Positions 1-12,227 of a stretch of 64,000 nucleotides of DNA are shown here, piece by piece. Position numbers and translations under genes: made by a program. Positions within the stretch are counted from its first letter, which is position 1, and each line of letters starts with the position of its first letter. The stretch comes from Marsupella aquatica (lineage: Eukaryota > Marchantiophyta): the NCBI GenBank assembly GCA_973895155.1, contig OZ316891.1, forward strand, positions 12,276,001 to 12,340,000. The letters run 5' to 3'. A model generated the notes under the pieces. It made no database searches. It had not been told where the DNA came from and saw only the letters and a list, made by a program, of their open reading frames with translations.

Positions 1-519
1 TTGAGCAAACATTGGGAACTCGGGAGGCTTTGGCTATGGACAGAAGGCAAACCAAAGAGCTGCAACGGGAGGGGTAAGTGAAGAAACTTCAGTCAATTGG
101 AAACGGACTGTCAATCGTTAGCTCACTCATGTTAAGGTTACTTGATTGAGACTAATGCCTCCGTGAATTGCTTTGTTGCAGCAAGGATCAGAGGCCTTGA
201 GGTCCTTGTCGTTGGCTCCTCGCGCGTTCGACTTCCTCCTTCCTGGCTCAGAACAGTACTAAGAGTGAAGGACGAAAACGGGTCAGTGCACGACAACTCA
301 TTCTTGTGCAAAGTTTCAATTCTATTGAATCATACTCATTGATGTCGACTCTGCCACTTTCTTACATTCGTTTCTCTTCATGGTCAACAGCCCACAATCG
401 ATAGTCGATAGTATATGATGAACTCGAGCGATTCTGGATGACAATAGTATTCCATAGTAACTCCTGATATGCTTATGGCGATTTGCTTTCTTTCCAGCTT
501 TATGAGTGACAGGAAACTA

Positions 520-582
520 GATTCCAGAAAAAACCTTTTGTGATCGATGCTGTCTTGCACGAAGTGCTCACATCAAACTGAT
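520..582 (+). repeat. Dispersed direct repeat, copy 1
   Basis: This segment, which includes GTCTTGCACGAAGTGCTCAC, is nearly identical to 1436-1498. The two copies differ at only a few positions and are about 0.9 kb apart in the same orientation. The flanks are not similar, so it looks like a short segmental duplication or two ends of an unrecognised element. Confidence 0.8.
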
Positions 583-1435
583 ACTCTGGGAAGAACGTTA
601 ATTTAAGTTTTCTCCTCCATTACAAGTCATACTTCGGGATGAAACCTATACCAATAGAATTCTGGTCTCGTGCCAGGAGAAATTGACAGATTTTTCTTCA
701 CAGAAGGCAACTCACACGTGCAGCGATTGCTTCCTCAGCCTTCAACACTGCTGCCAAAATTGTGTCTTCCGGAATTTCATTGGACTTCGGATGCCTTCTG
801 GCAACGTGAAGATCCTGTTACTGGATAATGATAATGAGTAAAGCCAGCTTCTCTAACAACTGCTAAAATGTGCATCCTTTGTTGGATCCTTATACTTTTC
901 TTGTAACAAAATTCTTTTTCGTTAGACTTCTGCATCTGAAATAGAAACAAAATCCATGATAAAATCCTTTTGAGAGGCTTCGATTGAAGAATGAGTACTC
1001 ACAAGGTAGTAGGCTGACTTGAACAGTTTATCACAGAGTGGACAGCATCAAACCTTCACAAGCTCAAAACCAGTAACTCAGTACTGTAAGTACTCAGCTA
1101 CTCCGTGACTTAGGATAAACAAAGTTGATGAGAAGTAGCTGCTCGTCATGCTCTTACCGTCTGTGCTTTGACGGACTGCTGCACTTGAAGTTGTTGCTTG
1201 CGCTGAGATTGGTGAAGCTTTTGCTGTCGATGTTGGACTTTGCTTTGAACCTACAACATAATCTCATAGGTGTGGATGGTCTGTAAGATAGCAAATTATT
1301 GTAAACAGAGCTAATTAACCATCTCGGAACTTCGCAGCAGGGAAACATGTGTCCTGATTTTACAAAGATTGGCCATCATAACTGGAGATTGGAGATGAGG
1401 GTTGTCCATTTTCTCGAGGGTTATTGTAATCCCTG

Positions 1436-1498
1436 GATTCCAGAAAAAACCACTTGTGATCGATGCTGTCTTGCACGAAGTGCTCACATCAAATTGAT
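1436..1498 (+). repeat. Dispersed direct repeat, copy 2
   Basis: Second copy of the 520-582 segment in the same orientation. It falls inside an open frame on the plus strand (1347-1619) that I do not regard as supported coding sequence. Confidence 0.8.
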
Positions 1499-2261
1499 CA
1501 TTTTTTTCAGAATTTTCCGCTTTTGTCGATCTTCCACCTGCAACGCTCTTTCTGTAAGGACTTGTTTCAAACGGCACATTGACTTACGCAACTGGAAACA
1601 GACAGACATTGTAAGGTGAGTCCACATTCCCAAATTATCTATATCCAAGATTCTACACAAGAAATTATTCCACGAACTACTCCGATGAACAGGAAGACCG
1701 TTACCTTTGACATCCGTTCTGAATTTGGCATTCGGAGGCTTTGCGACAGCAACATCTGTTTTTGTGAAAGTAGCATGTTCTTTTCCTTTAGAAACACATA
1801 CCACAGCTTGTGCAGGTCGTCCCACGACTTTAGTCTCAGTTCAGATGCTTTCCAGCCTCTGCCTGCAAAAAAACACACATCGGACATGACCAAACACGAT
1901 GATCTGACCCAGAAAATAACTCAATTGATCATACAGTTCATGGAGTCCATAGCACAAGCATTACACGAAGACATTCAGCTCTCCCTAACAGAATTGTTGT
2001 CCGTCCGGCAGCAGGAGAAATTGCAACGGACATAGTAGGAAACCGGGCGAGGTAAAAAACCCTAATTTTGTGAAGTTGCTTGTTTGACCATTGAAACCGG
2101 GAGTCCTGATTGCTGTAGAGAGGTTCAAGGCCCCTGCCTCTTCTTCTATGGTCGCAACCAGGGTCGACCATTCCCACCTTTCATTTCATGCCTTTTTTGA
2201 GTGTTTTGTTGTAGGCAGCCAGGGTTAAAAGTGCTATGTGAAGGAGGTTGCTACCCCTGGC

Positions 2262-2295
2262 ATTGACAGACCGTATTCATTGACAGACCGTATTC
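2262..2295 (+). repeat. 17-bp tandem direct repeat x2
   Basis: ATTGACAGACCGTATTC occurs twice back to back, ending about 24 bp before the transposase start codon. It could be a promoter or subterminal repeat of the element, but this is only positional inference. Confidence 0.75.
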
Positions 2296-2318
2296 TCCTT
2301 TGTAGGAATTAGAGAGCT

Positions 2319-4317
2319 ATGGCAAGACATCCTCGTGGGACAGCTAATGGGAAGCGATGGACTTACTCTCTTAAGTTCAAGCTGGACGTGATTCGGGAAT
2401 ACAACCCCAACATCAAAGGGCAAGGCTTTGTGGCACTCAGCAAAAAATTTGGAGTGCCCCGGTCTGCTTTGAGAGGGTGGTACGAGAAGAGGGCAGAGTT
2501 GCAAGCCTCTCTTAAGGACGATAAGATCTTAACACGGAAATCACGCCGGTTAAGGGGAGGTGGACGGAGACCATTGCTGCCCGGAATGGAGGAGGAGCTC
2601 CACACTTGGATCCTGGCACGGAATGAGAAGGGATTGAGGGTGAAGGACATGTACATTGCCAAGATGGCCTTGAAGATTGCAGAGAGGATGGCTACCAGCA
2701 CAACAAATGAGGAGCTCGCGACATTTAAAGCGTCAACAGGTTGGTTGGATAGGTTCAAGAAGCGACACAACCTGGTGTCAAGGAGACACACAACAGATCG
2801 CAAGCTACCAGAGAATGCTGTTGATTTGTGTCGGGCATTCATTCAAGAGTGCCAAGAATTGATTGACACTAACAAAATTAAGCCCAAAAACATTATCAAC
2901 ATGGATCAAGTTCCGCGGTACTATGAGACTAAGCCAAAGTCAACTATTGCTACCAGAGGCATTCAGACGGTGATGATGACAAAGGGTGGTACCAGCCATA
3001 AACGATTCACCATAGCTTTTTCCATCACAGGAGAAGGCAAGCATTTGAGACCACACATCCTCATCTCAAAAAGGAAGAATAAACCTGAAGTCCCGTTGGG
3101 CGTGTTTGTCGATGTGAACCAGACAAGTATATTTTTTTCAATATCTATTACTTGCAAACTAAGCTTCTCTTTTGTAATTTTCATGACTTTTTTAGGGTTG
3201 CCAGTAAACAAACTCTTTTCTAATTATTGACTGTGGGTTTTATACTATGCAGGTATGTGGAATGAACGGATATGTTGGGAACACTTCAATGAAATAGTGA
3301 TGAAGCGAGGTGAGACCCAATTCTACCGGGAGCCCACTCTATACATCATTGACGCATATGGACCCCACTTGAAGTGGCCCAAGGCACATGCAAAGGTACT
3401 GGAGGACTACAATGTGTTTGTGCGGATTGTGCCGGCGAATTTGACCTCCCTCTTGCAGCCTCTTGATGTTGCAATGAACCGGAGCTATCAGGCAGATTAT
3501 GCAACACAATATGACACTTACATTGCAGATGCCTTAATTGATCCAAATTTGCAGACAACTGCAGGAAACCCTAAAGTTCCGGCTGCCAAAATGGTGGCAG
3601 AATGGGCACTTTCATGGATTGGAAATTGTCAAAAACAGGACGTGGCAAATGCATTTAGGGTAAGGTGGAGAAGTTTTGACATTATTTGTAAGTACAAACA
3701 TTTTATGTGGAAACATTTGGCAAATATTTTCTAGTGAATCCTAATTAAGTTGATGCTTCTTGTGTTGTCAGGTTTGTGGCTTGGTGCCCAGCTCACAATT
3801 TGCAGTGGAAAACCTACATCTGCCACTAAGAGCTTTGTATGCAACAGACTTGGACTTGGCTGAATGGAATGAACAGTATGGGCATGTACTTCACGAGAGT
3901 GAAGAATTGCGTCCCACTCTCGTCATCGAGCCGCCTACATGGTTTTGTCCTGAAGAGGATTACTCTTTGTTCAGATGCCTTCTTCGTTGCAAGGGTATAC
4001 ACGGAAGTGATGTGGACGAATACCTTGACACCTATGTCATAAAGCTGGTGGTGCACATGTCAATGTGTCCTGATCTTGATGACATTTTTGATGATGACGC
4101 TGCAGCTGACATGGTAAGTGGAGAAATGGTGGCAGGTACCTTGGCAGTGTTTGCAGCTTCAAACTTGGAGGAGTGGGAGATTGAGCTCACGGAAGTGAAC
4201 CTTGACAACAAGATCATCCAAAATTTTGTGTACAAGGCGGAGGATCCTGTCAAGCGAGTTCATTTAGCACGAACAGGGAATTACTTTTGTGTTCAGCTGA
4301 ATGAAGGATTGATGTAG
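2319..4317 (+). CDS. pogo/Tigger-like (CENP-B/Jerky type) DDE transposase, three exons, intact
   Basis: Predicted exons are 2319-3126, 3253-3659 and 3772-4317. Both introns are GT-AG and the phases agree, giving a continuous 586-residue protein. Residues ~15-60 form a Psq/CENP-B-like helix-turn-helix, including VALSKKFGVPRSALRGWY. A second CENP-B-type DNA-binding region follows at ~85-165, with the GWLDRFKKRHN motif at ~141-151. The DDE_1 catalytic core shows Asp196 in NMDQVP, Asp303 in YIIDAYGPHL and Asp341 in LLQPLDVAMN; the last two are 38 positions apart, typical of pogo-superfamily enzymes. The acidic C-terminal tail (DLDDIFDDDAAADM) is also usual for Tigger/Jerky proteins. Such enzymes cut and paste DNA transposons in the nucleus, and several relatives have become host DNA-binding proteins. 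No stop or frameshift interrupts it. I could not find clear terminal inverted repeats, so it may be an active element with unrecognised ends or a domesticated gene. Confidence 0.85.
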
Positions 4318-4847
4318 TGCATGCACATCATCCTTCTTGGGTGACAACCATCTTGGGCATGTGTTCCTTGTGTCACTATGAGAGTTATGAGATCGATATT
4401 AGGACTGATTCTTCAATGAGAGTAAAATTTTGTAACTCTCATAGGTACACAAGGTGAACTTGTCCAAGCATTTTGACTTCATTTTATGTGTTCATGATGC
4501 TTCCATACAAAAATGTTTCTCTTTTGAGGCAATTGAACACTTGTGTTTATGTTTTAAATTATGTTGTTCACAATAGTGACCTTTTGGAACTACAAATATG
4601 TCATAATTAAATATGTTTTACATAATTATATGTTTACCAAGTGATAATGACTTGGTATATTTTTTGCATGGTTTGTAAGGTCTTATTTTGTGCAACAAAT
4701 TAATTTGTTCTAGACTACTCATGACTTGTTGCATTTCAGTGTTTAAAGTAGCTACATTTTCCCAATTTAACACTTATCTCTAACACATTGGTTGTATCCT
4801 ATAATTCCAGCTTGTACCCCAAATTCATATAATGCCTAAATTCGAAC
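4318..4847. other. AT-rich 3' flank of the transposase gene
   Basis: AT-rich sequence with no open frame of note. It probably holds the 3' UTR and polyadenylation region of the upstream gene; no specific signal can be assigned with confidence. Confidence 0.4.
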
Positions 4848-4996
4848 ACAACGCCACAATTCGAACACAACGCCACATGCTAAAAAATCATAAACAGAGT
4901 CTCAAAACTCGAACACAACGCCCTGGGCTCACTATTCGAATATAGCGCCCCTTGGCCCACTATTCGAATATAGCGCCCGGGCGCTGTGTTCGGGGG
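4848..4996. repeat. Cluster of 'TTCGAA(C/T)A(C/T)A(A/G)CGCC' motifs, one inverted
   Basis: Five direct copies of a 14-18-bp motif (variants TTCGAACACAACGCC, CTCGAACACAACGCC and TTCGAATATAGCGCC) occur within ~130 bp, followed by an inverted copy in GGGCGCTGTGTTCG. Such clusters are typical of subterminal or terminal regions of DNA transposons. It lies ~550 bp downstream of the DDE transposase gene and may mark that element's 3' end, but no matching 5' copy was found. Confidence 0.6.
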
Positions 4997-7599
4997 AAGA
5001 CGGTAGGGCTAGAAAACTTTCTTTGCAACCAAAAGAAGGGGCAGACAGGATCCACTGCAATAATACTGACACCAGAGAACCCATGAAAGCTTATTGCTCG
5101 TTGTAGGTGTTGTCCTCCATCTATATACTTTTCTTGTGAGTCAAATGCTCTGTTGAAAGAAAGGGGGGGGGAGGGGAGCAGAGCCCCAAATTCAAAATTA
5201 CATGGCTAAGGACTGGAGCCGTGTCAAGTGATACCTACTCACAGTTAAAATGATCCAAGGCGGCTGATTTTAAGTCATGTTGCATGCCAACTGATCCCGC
5301 AACTGAGCGAAAGTCGCTGAGGACCTCAACAACTCGCTGCATGTCCTTGCGCTTAATGGTTGCCTCAATCACCTAGCACTTTGACGATTCTCCTGTGCAG
5401 ACCTTGGAGACTTGATCCAACATAATTTTCTGGTTCTAGTTTTTGCTGCTCTTTCCACCTGAATGCCCTCAGCAGATTTTCTATTACAGACACAATTTTG
5501 AATCTGGCATATTCATAGAACACTATCTGGCATTTTGAATTCCCAGTTGTGTGTCAGTTCCAGCACTTCTGTTCTCATTGCTTCAATTTCAGCACTTCTA
5601 TTTTCATTGCTTCAATTTCAGCACTGTCTTTACAAAGACTTCCTGCATTGGCGGATGTGTACTTTGCTCAAGAGAATGCAAGGATGGAGTTTTGTCTAAT
5701 CAATCCTTATCCTGCTGGCTCTGTTTAGATATATCCAGCAAAGCTCAGTGTCTCAGTCTCATTTCCCTCCTCTCTAAATGGGCAGTTCACCATTGCAATT
5801 GCAGAGCACACTCTAAGTAGCTATGGATAAAGGCAAAGGTTCACTGCAGCTGGATTAGGAGATAGCAAACATTATTGGACTAGCAACTCAATGATTGAAA
5901 TGTGTCATGCCATTGAGAGTATACTTTAGTATATCGTACATCTAGGTATTGAAGTTTTGTATGTGTGCTATATGAGCATTAAGTATTTAGTTTGAGTTTG
6001 TGCAAGGGATAGTTATCCCCTTGTGTTGGCTCAAAGGCCCCATCTTTCAATGTTGAGCCTTTGAACACAAGCTCAGGTGGCTATGGTGTGGCTGACCAAG
6101 TTGTGTGCATGTAACGTGGATTTCTTGAAGCACAAGGATCGCATCAGGTAGGATTGTTGTTGGGTTGACATTGATCGTTGTTTGATTTGCAATATTGAAG
6201 ATTATTCTGGGTTCCATTTGTACTCCATTCTCTTATGTTTGTGTTGTTGGATTATGACTATGCTTGGATTATTATGTGTGACAAACAATGCATGTTGTGT
6301 AGTGATATGTATGCGCACAACAAATGCTCTACTCAATCTTCCACTCGGTTTTGCAGATTGATGGTTTGAAATAGTTCATAGCAAGGTACTGCACAGGAAA
6401 GTGAGTATTGCTCGATGGATTTCTGTCATTGTGCATTTGTGCCAGCCTAACGCCTGGCCTCCATTTGTATCTTTTGCCAGTTGAATGCATGTTTTCTTTT
6501 TTAGCCAATTTGCAATTGTCATTGTAAGAGGAAAATGTTAGATCTAGCATGTCAGAAAGGTTCAATTTTGTTTGATGAAATGATTTTCTCGCTTCCTCCT
6601 GCTGCATCTGTTCAGTGTGACTTTCATTCAATTGCAGACACACCCTCAACATCATTCTTAAAAGTTCTTCAGATTGACCAGGGATGCTAACAATATTGTT
6701 GGAGCCTGTTACATAATGTCAAGGGATTGCACAGAGCTATTACATGTTTCTTTGTAGAAATGGTCAGTTTGTGGTAGTGTTTGTTTTGGAGAAATTTCTG
6801 GCCTGCGTAATTTACTTGCTGGCTGGTTTCCTATGGTGGAGTGGTACATGTTGTGTATAATGTTTGTTAGAATGTTGAAGGACCCCTGCATCTGGAAGAC
6901 TCTCATCTCCCAAGGGCCCCAAAAGCTCAGAAAGGGGACACATCACGCGGTTGCATAAACAAGGCACCTTATAGAACTGCAAATAAATACCGCAATTTCT
7001 TGATCAAAACAATCTTGGCAGAAAAGCCTAATGTGGCAGCCTTTGAATGAAATACAACCAATCATTTGACCTTAACAAAAAATGCCTCCATTGAAAAAAT
7101 AACTTCTATAATACAGGGTTGCACCAAAAATTGCTGTGGTTGTTGTTTAAAAATGCAGGGCCGTTTTGCATGAGAACAATACAAACAGGAAAAACCGGAA
7201 GGAATAAAGCCTGAAAAAATTCATTCCTACACTAAAGTACTGCAACCCTCACACAGGGCCACGACCATGCCTCCGCCTGACACCACACAGAATGACATTG
7301 GAGGGAAGGAGGCAGGCCCAAGGAGCCCCAACGGGAAGCCAGGCCCGACTAGCAGGAGCAAGGGAGGAGATTCAAATTGCGAGTGGGGAGGAAGGAGGCA
7401 TGACCAACTCGCAAGGGCAGGAGGAGCCAGGCCCAACTCGCAACTAAGGAGCGCTGACTCCCAACGAGGGTGCTACGACCAGGGAGCAAGGAAGGGAGAG
7501 TGACAACCCAATGGCTACCCCCTCGCCTATGACCCTGACCTGCACCCCGCCTTGCCTGACTGCTCTCACCCAACGACATTCATTTACTTATCTTGACAA
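4997..7599. other. Intergenic region, no supported gene
   Basis: Only short unconvincing open frames occur. The stretch includes a short G-run near 5165 and a locally GC-rich patch (7260-7570) containing recurring AGGCAGGCCCAA-like words. I recognise no gene or RNA in it. Confidence 0.45.
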
Positions 7600-7905
7600 C
7601 CATTTTGAATGTACTTATCGTCTTTTTCCTTAATGACATCTTTTCTCTTAACGTCGTCTTGGGCAAAACAACATCTTGGGCGGCACGACATCATTTTGCT
7701 TCACAAAATCTTGGGCAACATGACATCTTTTTGCTTAACAACATCTTGGGTGACACGACATCTTTTCTTGTAACAACATCTTGGGCGACACAATATCTTT
7801 AATTTCTCTTAACGACATCTTAATTGGGCCACATGACATCTTTTCTCTTAACAACATCTTGGGCCACACAACATCTTTTCTCTTAGTTACGATATATTTT
7901 TTCTC
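7600..7905 (+). repeat. Degenerate ~38-40-bp tandem array, about 7-8 units
   Basis: Repeated words ACAACATCTTGGGC and GACATCTTTTCTCTTAA alternate through the interval. Units have diverged by substitutions and small indels. The open frame at 7593-7802 is a by-product of the repeat and has no domain. Confidence 0.85.
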
Positions 7906-8153
7906 CACTACATCTTTTGTGCAACTCATGGTATTGAGCTAGTAAGAAATAATATTGTAGTGTAGTATTGGTAGGTGGTCTTTGTCCGTCCCATACTACC
8001 ATATCAAACTGTATAGGATTACAGAGGAAGGATGGGGACGGGGCCCCAGATTTTTTAAGTACCACAACTCAGATATGGCAAGTGAAGAACACTCAGGCCA
8101 CGGCTGGCAGCCAAAGTCATGACACAACTTGCAATCTTCACCAAGAGGAATAT

Positions 8154-8995
8154 GCTTGATGGGATCCTTGCCAAATTAAACAAATTTACGTGGTAGGCCC
8201 TTATGAAACTTTTGTTACAAACTAGGCCCCCTCTGACACTTTTGTGTCAAATGTTCTTGTAAAGTTTCTATAAAGAGATGTAGCTTGATATTATCATCAA
8301 TAAGAGCTACTATGCAATTAGAGTCAAATCAATCTGAATGACAAACTGCACCATTGGGGAAGCCGCGGAGTAATGGCGGCCGTCGTGCAAATTGCGAGTT
8401 CCTAACATGTCTTTAGGTTTGAACTGCTACCACGCGGTCCGTGGTTGCTTCGTGCAACTTATACACAGGGTTTGCATGATGTTTTGACATTTCTTTTGTT
8501 ATTGTGTCTAAGTATGGAAGGAATCAGGCTCTACTTTTGACCATTGGCCCCTACTACAAAGACGTTCAAAAGTTGTCCAAGTGTGGAAGGAACCAAGGAT
8601 CTTTTACTATTGGATGTTTGGCCTTGTTGCAACTTTCAAACATTGTCTAAGTGTGAAACAAAGACAACATGGAGTTAATCACAACTGGAAAATTTTGCTA
8701 GGCAACCTACAAGAACTAGACTTAATGTTATACAAACCCTCTATCATGTAGCAGCGGATCCCCTAAAACTCTAATCATGTGAAGACATAAATCATTATGT
8801 CTTCAAGCATAGAGGTACAGGCGGTGGACTATGGCGCGGTGCACGATGGAGTGGGATGGGAAATGTATGGTTGATCATGCAATTAGGCACCACATAAGAA
8901 CCATGTGTACGGAAACCACATAGGGAGCCAGTTTGTAACAAAAGTTCACTGAAGGCTTATCACGTAAATTTATTTTGGCAAGGGTTCGATCATAT
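8154..8995. mobile_element. MITE-like element, copy A (~0.84 kb, long terminal inverted repeats)
   Basis: The first ~75 bp, beginning CTTGATGGGATCCTTGCC and including TTTTGTTACAAACTAGGCCC, match the reverse complement of the last ~80 bp (ending GGCAAGGGTTCGATCAT). The element has no coding potential. Its interior is homologous, in inverted orientation, to copies B and C at 13.3-16.2 kb; for example the 8810-8940 block matches 14240-14380. This is the structure of a non-autonomous DNA transposon with long inverted ends, as in Mutator-like MITEs. The target duplication could not be fixed. Confidence 0.75.
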
Positions 8996-11451
8996 TTATA
9001 CCTCCCTTCACCAACAGTGTCCCTCAAGTAGGCTCGTTCATACCCTGTTCAAACTTGGGGCCGTCTGCAAGGATTTGTTTGGGCCAAGAGGCAGGACCCA
9101 TCAAGTCTACTTTTCCCTCTAGAGTTGAGGATAATAGTAGGGTGGGCTTTGATCCAAGTCTGCGAAAGTGTATACATGTGCCCTAAAGCACGAAACGAGT
9201 GAATTAGGACTTTGGGAGAGAACAACTCAAACTGATCCCCCTCAATGGAAGGCGTGAACTGTACCCGGGCCAGGATCGACGGCCAGCCTCACCTCTGGAG
9301 ACATAATAAACGTCGATCATGTTCTATGTTCCTTTATATCCGCGACATAGGACCATCCGTAGATAATTCCCGCACGAAACCGTACTGGCCTCATCATCCC
9401 AACAAGCCAGCAGACAGTTAGGGACACGGCAACGGCCGTCGTCAACTGACAGACACCTAAGGGGCGGTTGCCATTCCCGGGGTTAGACGGTTGCAATCAC
9501 CGAAGAAATTTGGTCCCCCTTTTCCGCGTGAATTCCCCGATGGATACCCTGGGCATCCCGGTCCGGAAATCCGGACCAGCTCTGCCGTCGACCAAAGAGG
9601 GCACGGCACAGTCATATTGGGAGAGTCTTTTACCGGCCCCTAGGTCACGCTATCCACATCCCTTTCCGGCTTTCCCGCCCCATTTATCGTCCACGTTATA
9701 CTCACGGTACGCCGGTACCGTCTAGGACATCTTCGTACCCTTAAAGTACGTACTTGGGAGTACGGGAAGGACGGGTCGTAGGACACGACACGGGAAGGTC
9801 CTTGTCTGGACCGGTACCAGGAAGGTCCTTTCATTGTCGGTGTCGCAGGGACGTACATGACAGTTACTCTGGTCCTGATCACTTTCTTTGGCCCGTCCCT
9901 GCCTTCAAGGAGAACGTAAGGGAGAACGTAAAGAAGAAAAGGAAGGATCGCTGGGTGGGCCTAAACAGACAACCTTTCTTGGCTGTCTCACCGAATTACC
10001 ATTGTGTTTCGTGTAAAGTAAGGTCTGTAAAGTAACGACCATATAAAGTCTTTCTTGTAAAGCAACGACGAGGATCCGTGTGTGACCGATCACGATACAA
10101 AAATCTCTTTCTCCAGCCTACCTTCCATTTAGAATAGTCAGTAAATGTGGGCCCTTAGTGCATTATTTATTTATCCCTATATAGCATTATTCAATCAACA
10201 AATTGGGGCCCATAGCTGGTAAATTTTCCCTTCAGCGCATTACCATCAGCAAGTGTGGAGCCTTACCCCATTTAATTTTATTTCCTTAACTCGTTTTCCT
10301 ATCAGCCCTTAATTAAGAAGTTGAGGGCACACAAGCATTATGGAAAACTGCTCCATGAGGTTTGAGGGGACCTGTCCTCACACTGCAGTAAGGCGAATAG
10401 ATCAGGGAGCACATTGGCTGCGGGTTGCCATGAGTAATAGTTTGGATCCACTCCTGATTCTTATTTGAAATGATGAATTGGAGTCTCATTAACACTTGCC
10501 TGTGTTGTTGACTTGTAGACCATATCAATATTTTACCAATTTGCAACGCAAAGAGAGAGAGAGCATCCTATCTCCTGATCGTCTATTCCTCATTCTAATT
10601 CTAAATGAATAACTAATCCAGTTCTTAGTCATCTGAACAAACTACTCTTGTCATGATGCTCAACAAAGTCATTTCTTCAAATAGGAGGATGGACAACAGG
10701 GAGAATGTCCTAAGATCAACCTTGCGTTCAAGATTTCTTTCAAAGTGGGACGTATATTGTTAATATTGTGTCTAACTAAATGATGGTTGTTTACAAAATC
10801 AAGCTGAGAACTAGTCAGCGGGCTAGTCAGTACAGAATATTAATAAGTCTGGCATAATGGTTCTCCCATTCCAGTCATGTTCTTAGTGCTTTGAGACAAA
10901 CAAATTTCCCTTTGTCACCTTTTAAAAACTTGGGTGTTTGTTGGGCAAAGTGAGACACTGTCCCTCAATTGTGGCACAATGTTTGCTTCATGCTCCTTAA
11001 TAAAAATAAATGTTGCCCACTCTCAAGACTTCAGCTCAACTTTGGTCTCTATCATGTCTATCTCTTGTCTACTTCTTGTTTTTGGTCACATAAAGGGCAG
11101 AAATACTGAGCCTGGGCACATCCAAAACAAAGTGAAGAAACCCTAACCAAGAACACCCACAATTGACCACAAAAAATGCTCAAAAGTTTGCCCACAATGT
11201 CTTGGCAGAAATGTGGCCTTGAATTTGCTCATAAACTGTCATTGACCCCAGCAACTAGGCTCCCTCAAACTAATGCAGCCCAGCAAAAGATTGGAAACCC
11301 TAATTGCACCAATATAGACAAGTAACATGGAGTATGACGATGTACCTCTAGCAGTGATAGCTATTTGTGCGCTAGACTGCCCTTGCAGGTTTTTTTCACA
11401 AAACACATGGCCATGTTTCTTCAGTAAATTTGGCCGGGTACTTTCTGAATT
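8996..11451. other. Intergenic region, no supported gene
   Basis: A GC-richer block (about 9240-10100) contains short unsupported frames and partial palindromes around 9720-9830, such as AAGTACGTACTT. The remainder is AT-rich. No recognisable protein or RNA gene was seen. Confidence 0.45.
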
Positions 11452-11663
11452 CTGCCTCCTGCTTCTGCAAAAGCCTTCTGACCTATTTAAAATATACCTA
11501 TATAAGAAAGACAATATTGTATACTTATTTTTACTCTGAATTTAAAATGATCAATTTAACTTCAGCCTCCTGCTTCTGCAAAAGCCTGCTGACCTATTTA
11601 AAATAGACCAAAGACAATATTGTATAATTATTTCTACTTTTAATTTAAAATGATCAATTTAAC
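11452..11663 (+). repeat. ~105-bp tandem duplication
   Basis: The segment beginning CTGCCTCCTGCTTCTGC and ending ATGATCAATTTAAC is repeated immediately downstream, with small indels and substitutions between the copies. Confidence 0.85.
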
Positions 11664-11922
11664 TTCAGAATATAACAGGCCTATGTTGGTTTTTTTGGAC
11701 TTAATAGTTTTTCCCAAAGGAGTTGCAAAGGCATGGAATCTAACACTATAATACGCAATCCCGCCCATTTGGCCACTTTCGTCCGTCATCCCGTTACCAA
11801 TTCAAATTTCAGCGGGAATCAATCTTAACCGTCAGATACAAGCATCTCATTTTTTGTAGCCATCCGATCGTGAAACGAGGCATGCACCAGATTGAATGAG
11901 GCACTCAGGCACGCGCAGCCCC
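11664..11922. other. Short intergenic stretch
   Basis: No gene, RNA or repeat recognised here. Confidence 0.4.
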
Positions 11923-12105
11923 CTCCATAGGGCTTCGCGCCCCTCCTGGCCCCGACACCCCTGCTCCCCGTCCGTTGCGAATGAAGGAGGCACGAGCCTC
12001 ACTCGCCCCCCTCCATAGGGCTTCGCGCCCTCTTACCTCGCTCGCTCCCCTCCATAGGGCTTCGTGCCCTCCTGCCTCGCTCGCCCCCCCATAACATGCG
12101 ATTGA
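11923..12105. repeat. ~41-bp CCTCCATAGGGCTTCG tandem array
   Basis: CCTCCATAGGGCTTCGCGCCC recurs at about 11925, 12009 and 12050, with the spacer CTCGCTCGC. The 84-bp and 41-bp spacings indicate a 41-bp unit with one diverged unit. It is GC-rich compared with its surroundings. Confidence 0.8.
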
Positions 12106-12132
12106 TTGCTCGAGAAGTGAGAAGAAAACTTT

Positions 12133-12227
12133 CTTTCGAGGCATACATCAGATTCTCCCTATGGGACCGGCCCTCCTTGCACAGTGCGTTCGGTAATTCT
12201 TTCGAGGCATATATCAGATTCTCCCTA
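12133..12227 (+). repeat. 30-bp direct repeat x2, 65 bp apart
   Basis: The word TTTCGAGGCATACATCAGAT and its continuation TCTCCCTAT occur at about 12133 and 12198 with one or two differences. Confidence 0.8.

Larger units (their letters stand above)
1..2318. other. Intergenic region, no supported gene
   Basis: Short open frames occur on both strands (the longest about 139 codons, 1616-2035), but none has recognisable domains or a convincing splice structure. The stretch contains a ~63-bp duplication (520-582 and 1436-1498) and a 17-bp direct repeat just before the transposase start. It may include the 5' flank of the DDE transposase gene that follows. Confidence 0.5.

Noticed and set aside
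1347-2035. Overlapping plus- and minus-strand open frames upstream of the transposase
   Set aside because: Frames overlap on both strands, show no domain or compositional bias, and include a repeated segment; they read like chance frames.
7267-7579. Gly/Arg/Pro-rich frames in a GC-rich patch
   Set aside because: Composition follows the local GC-rich repeats and opposing frames are equally open.
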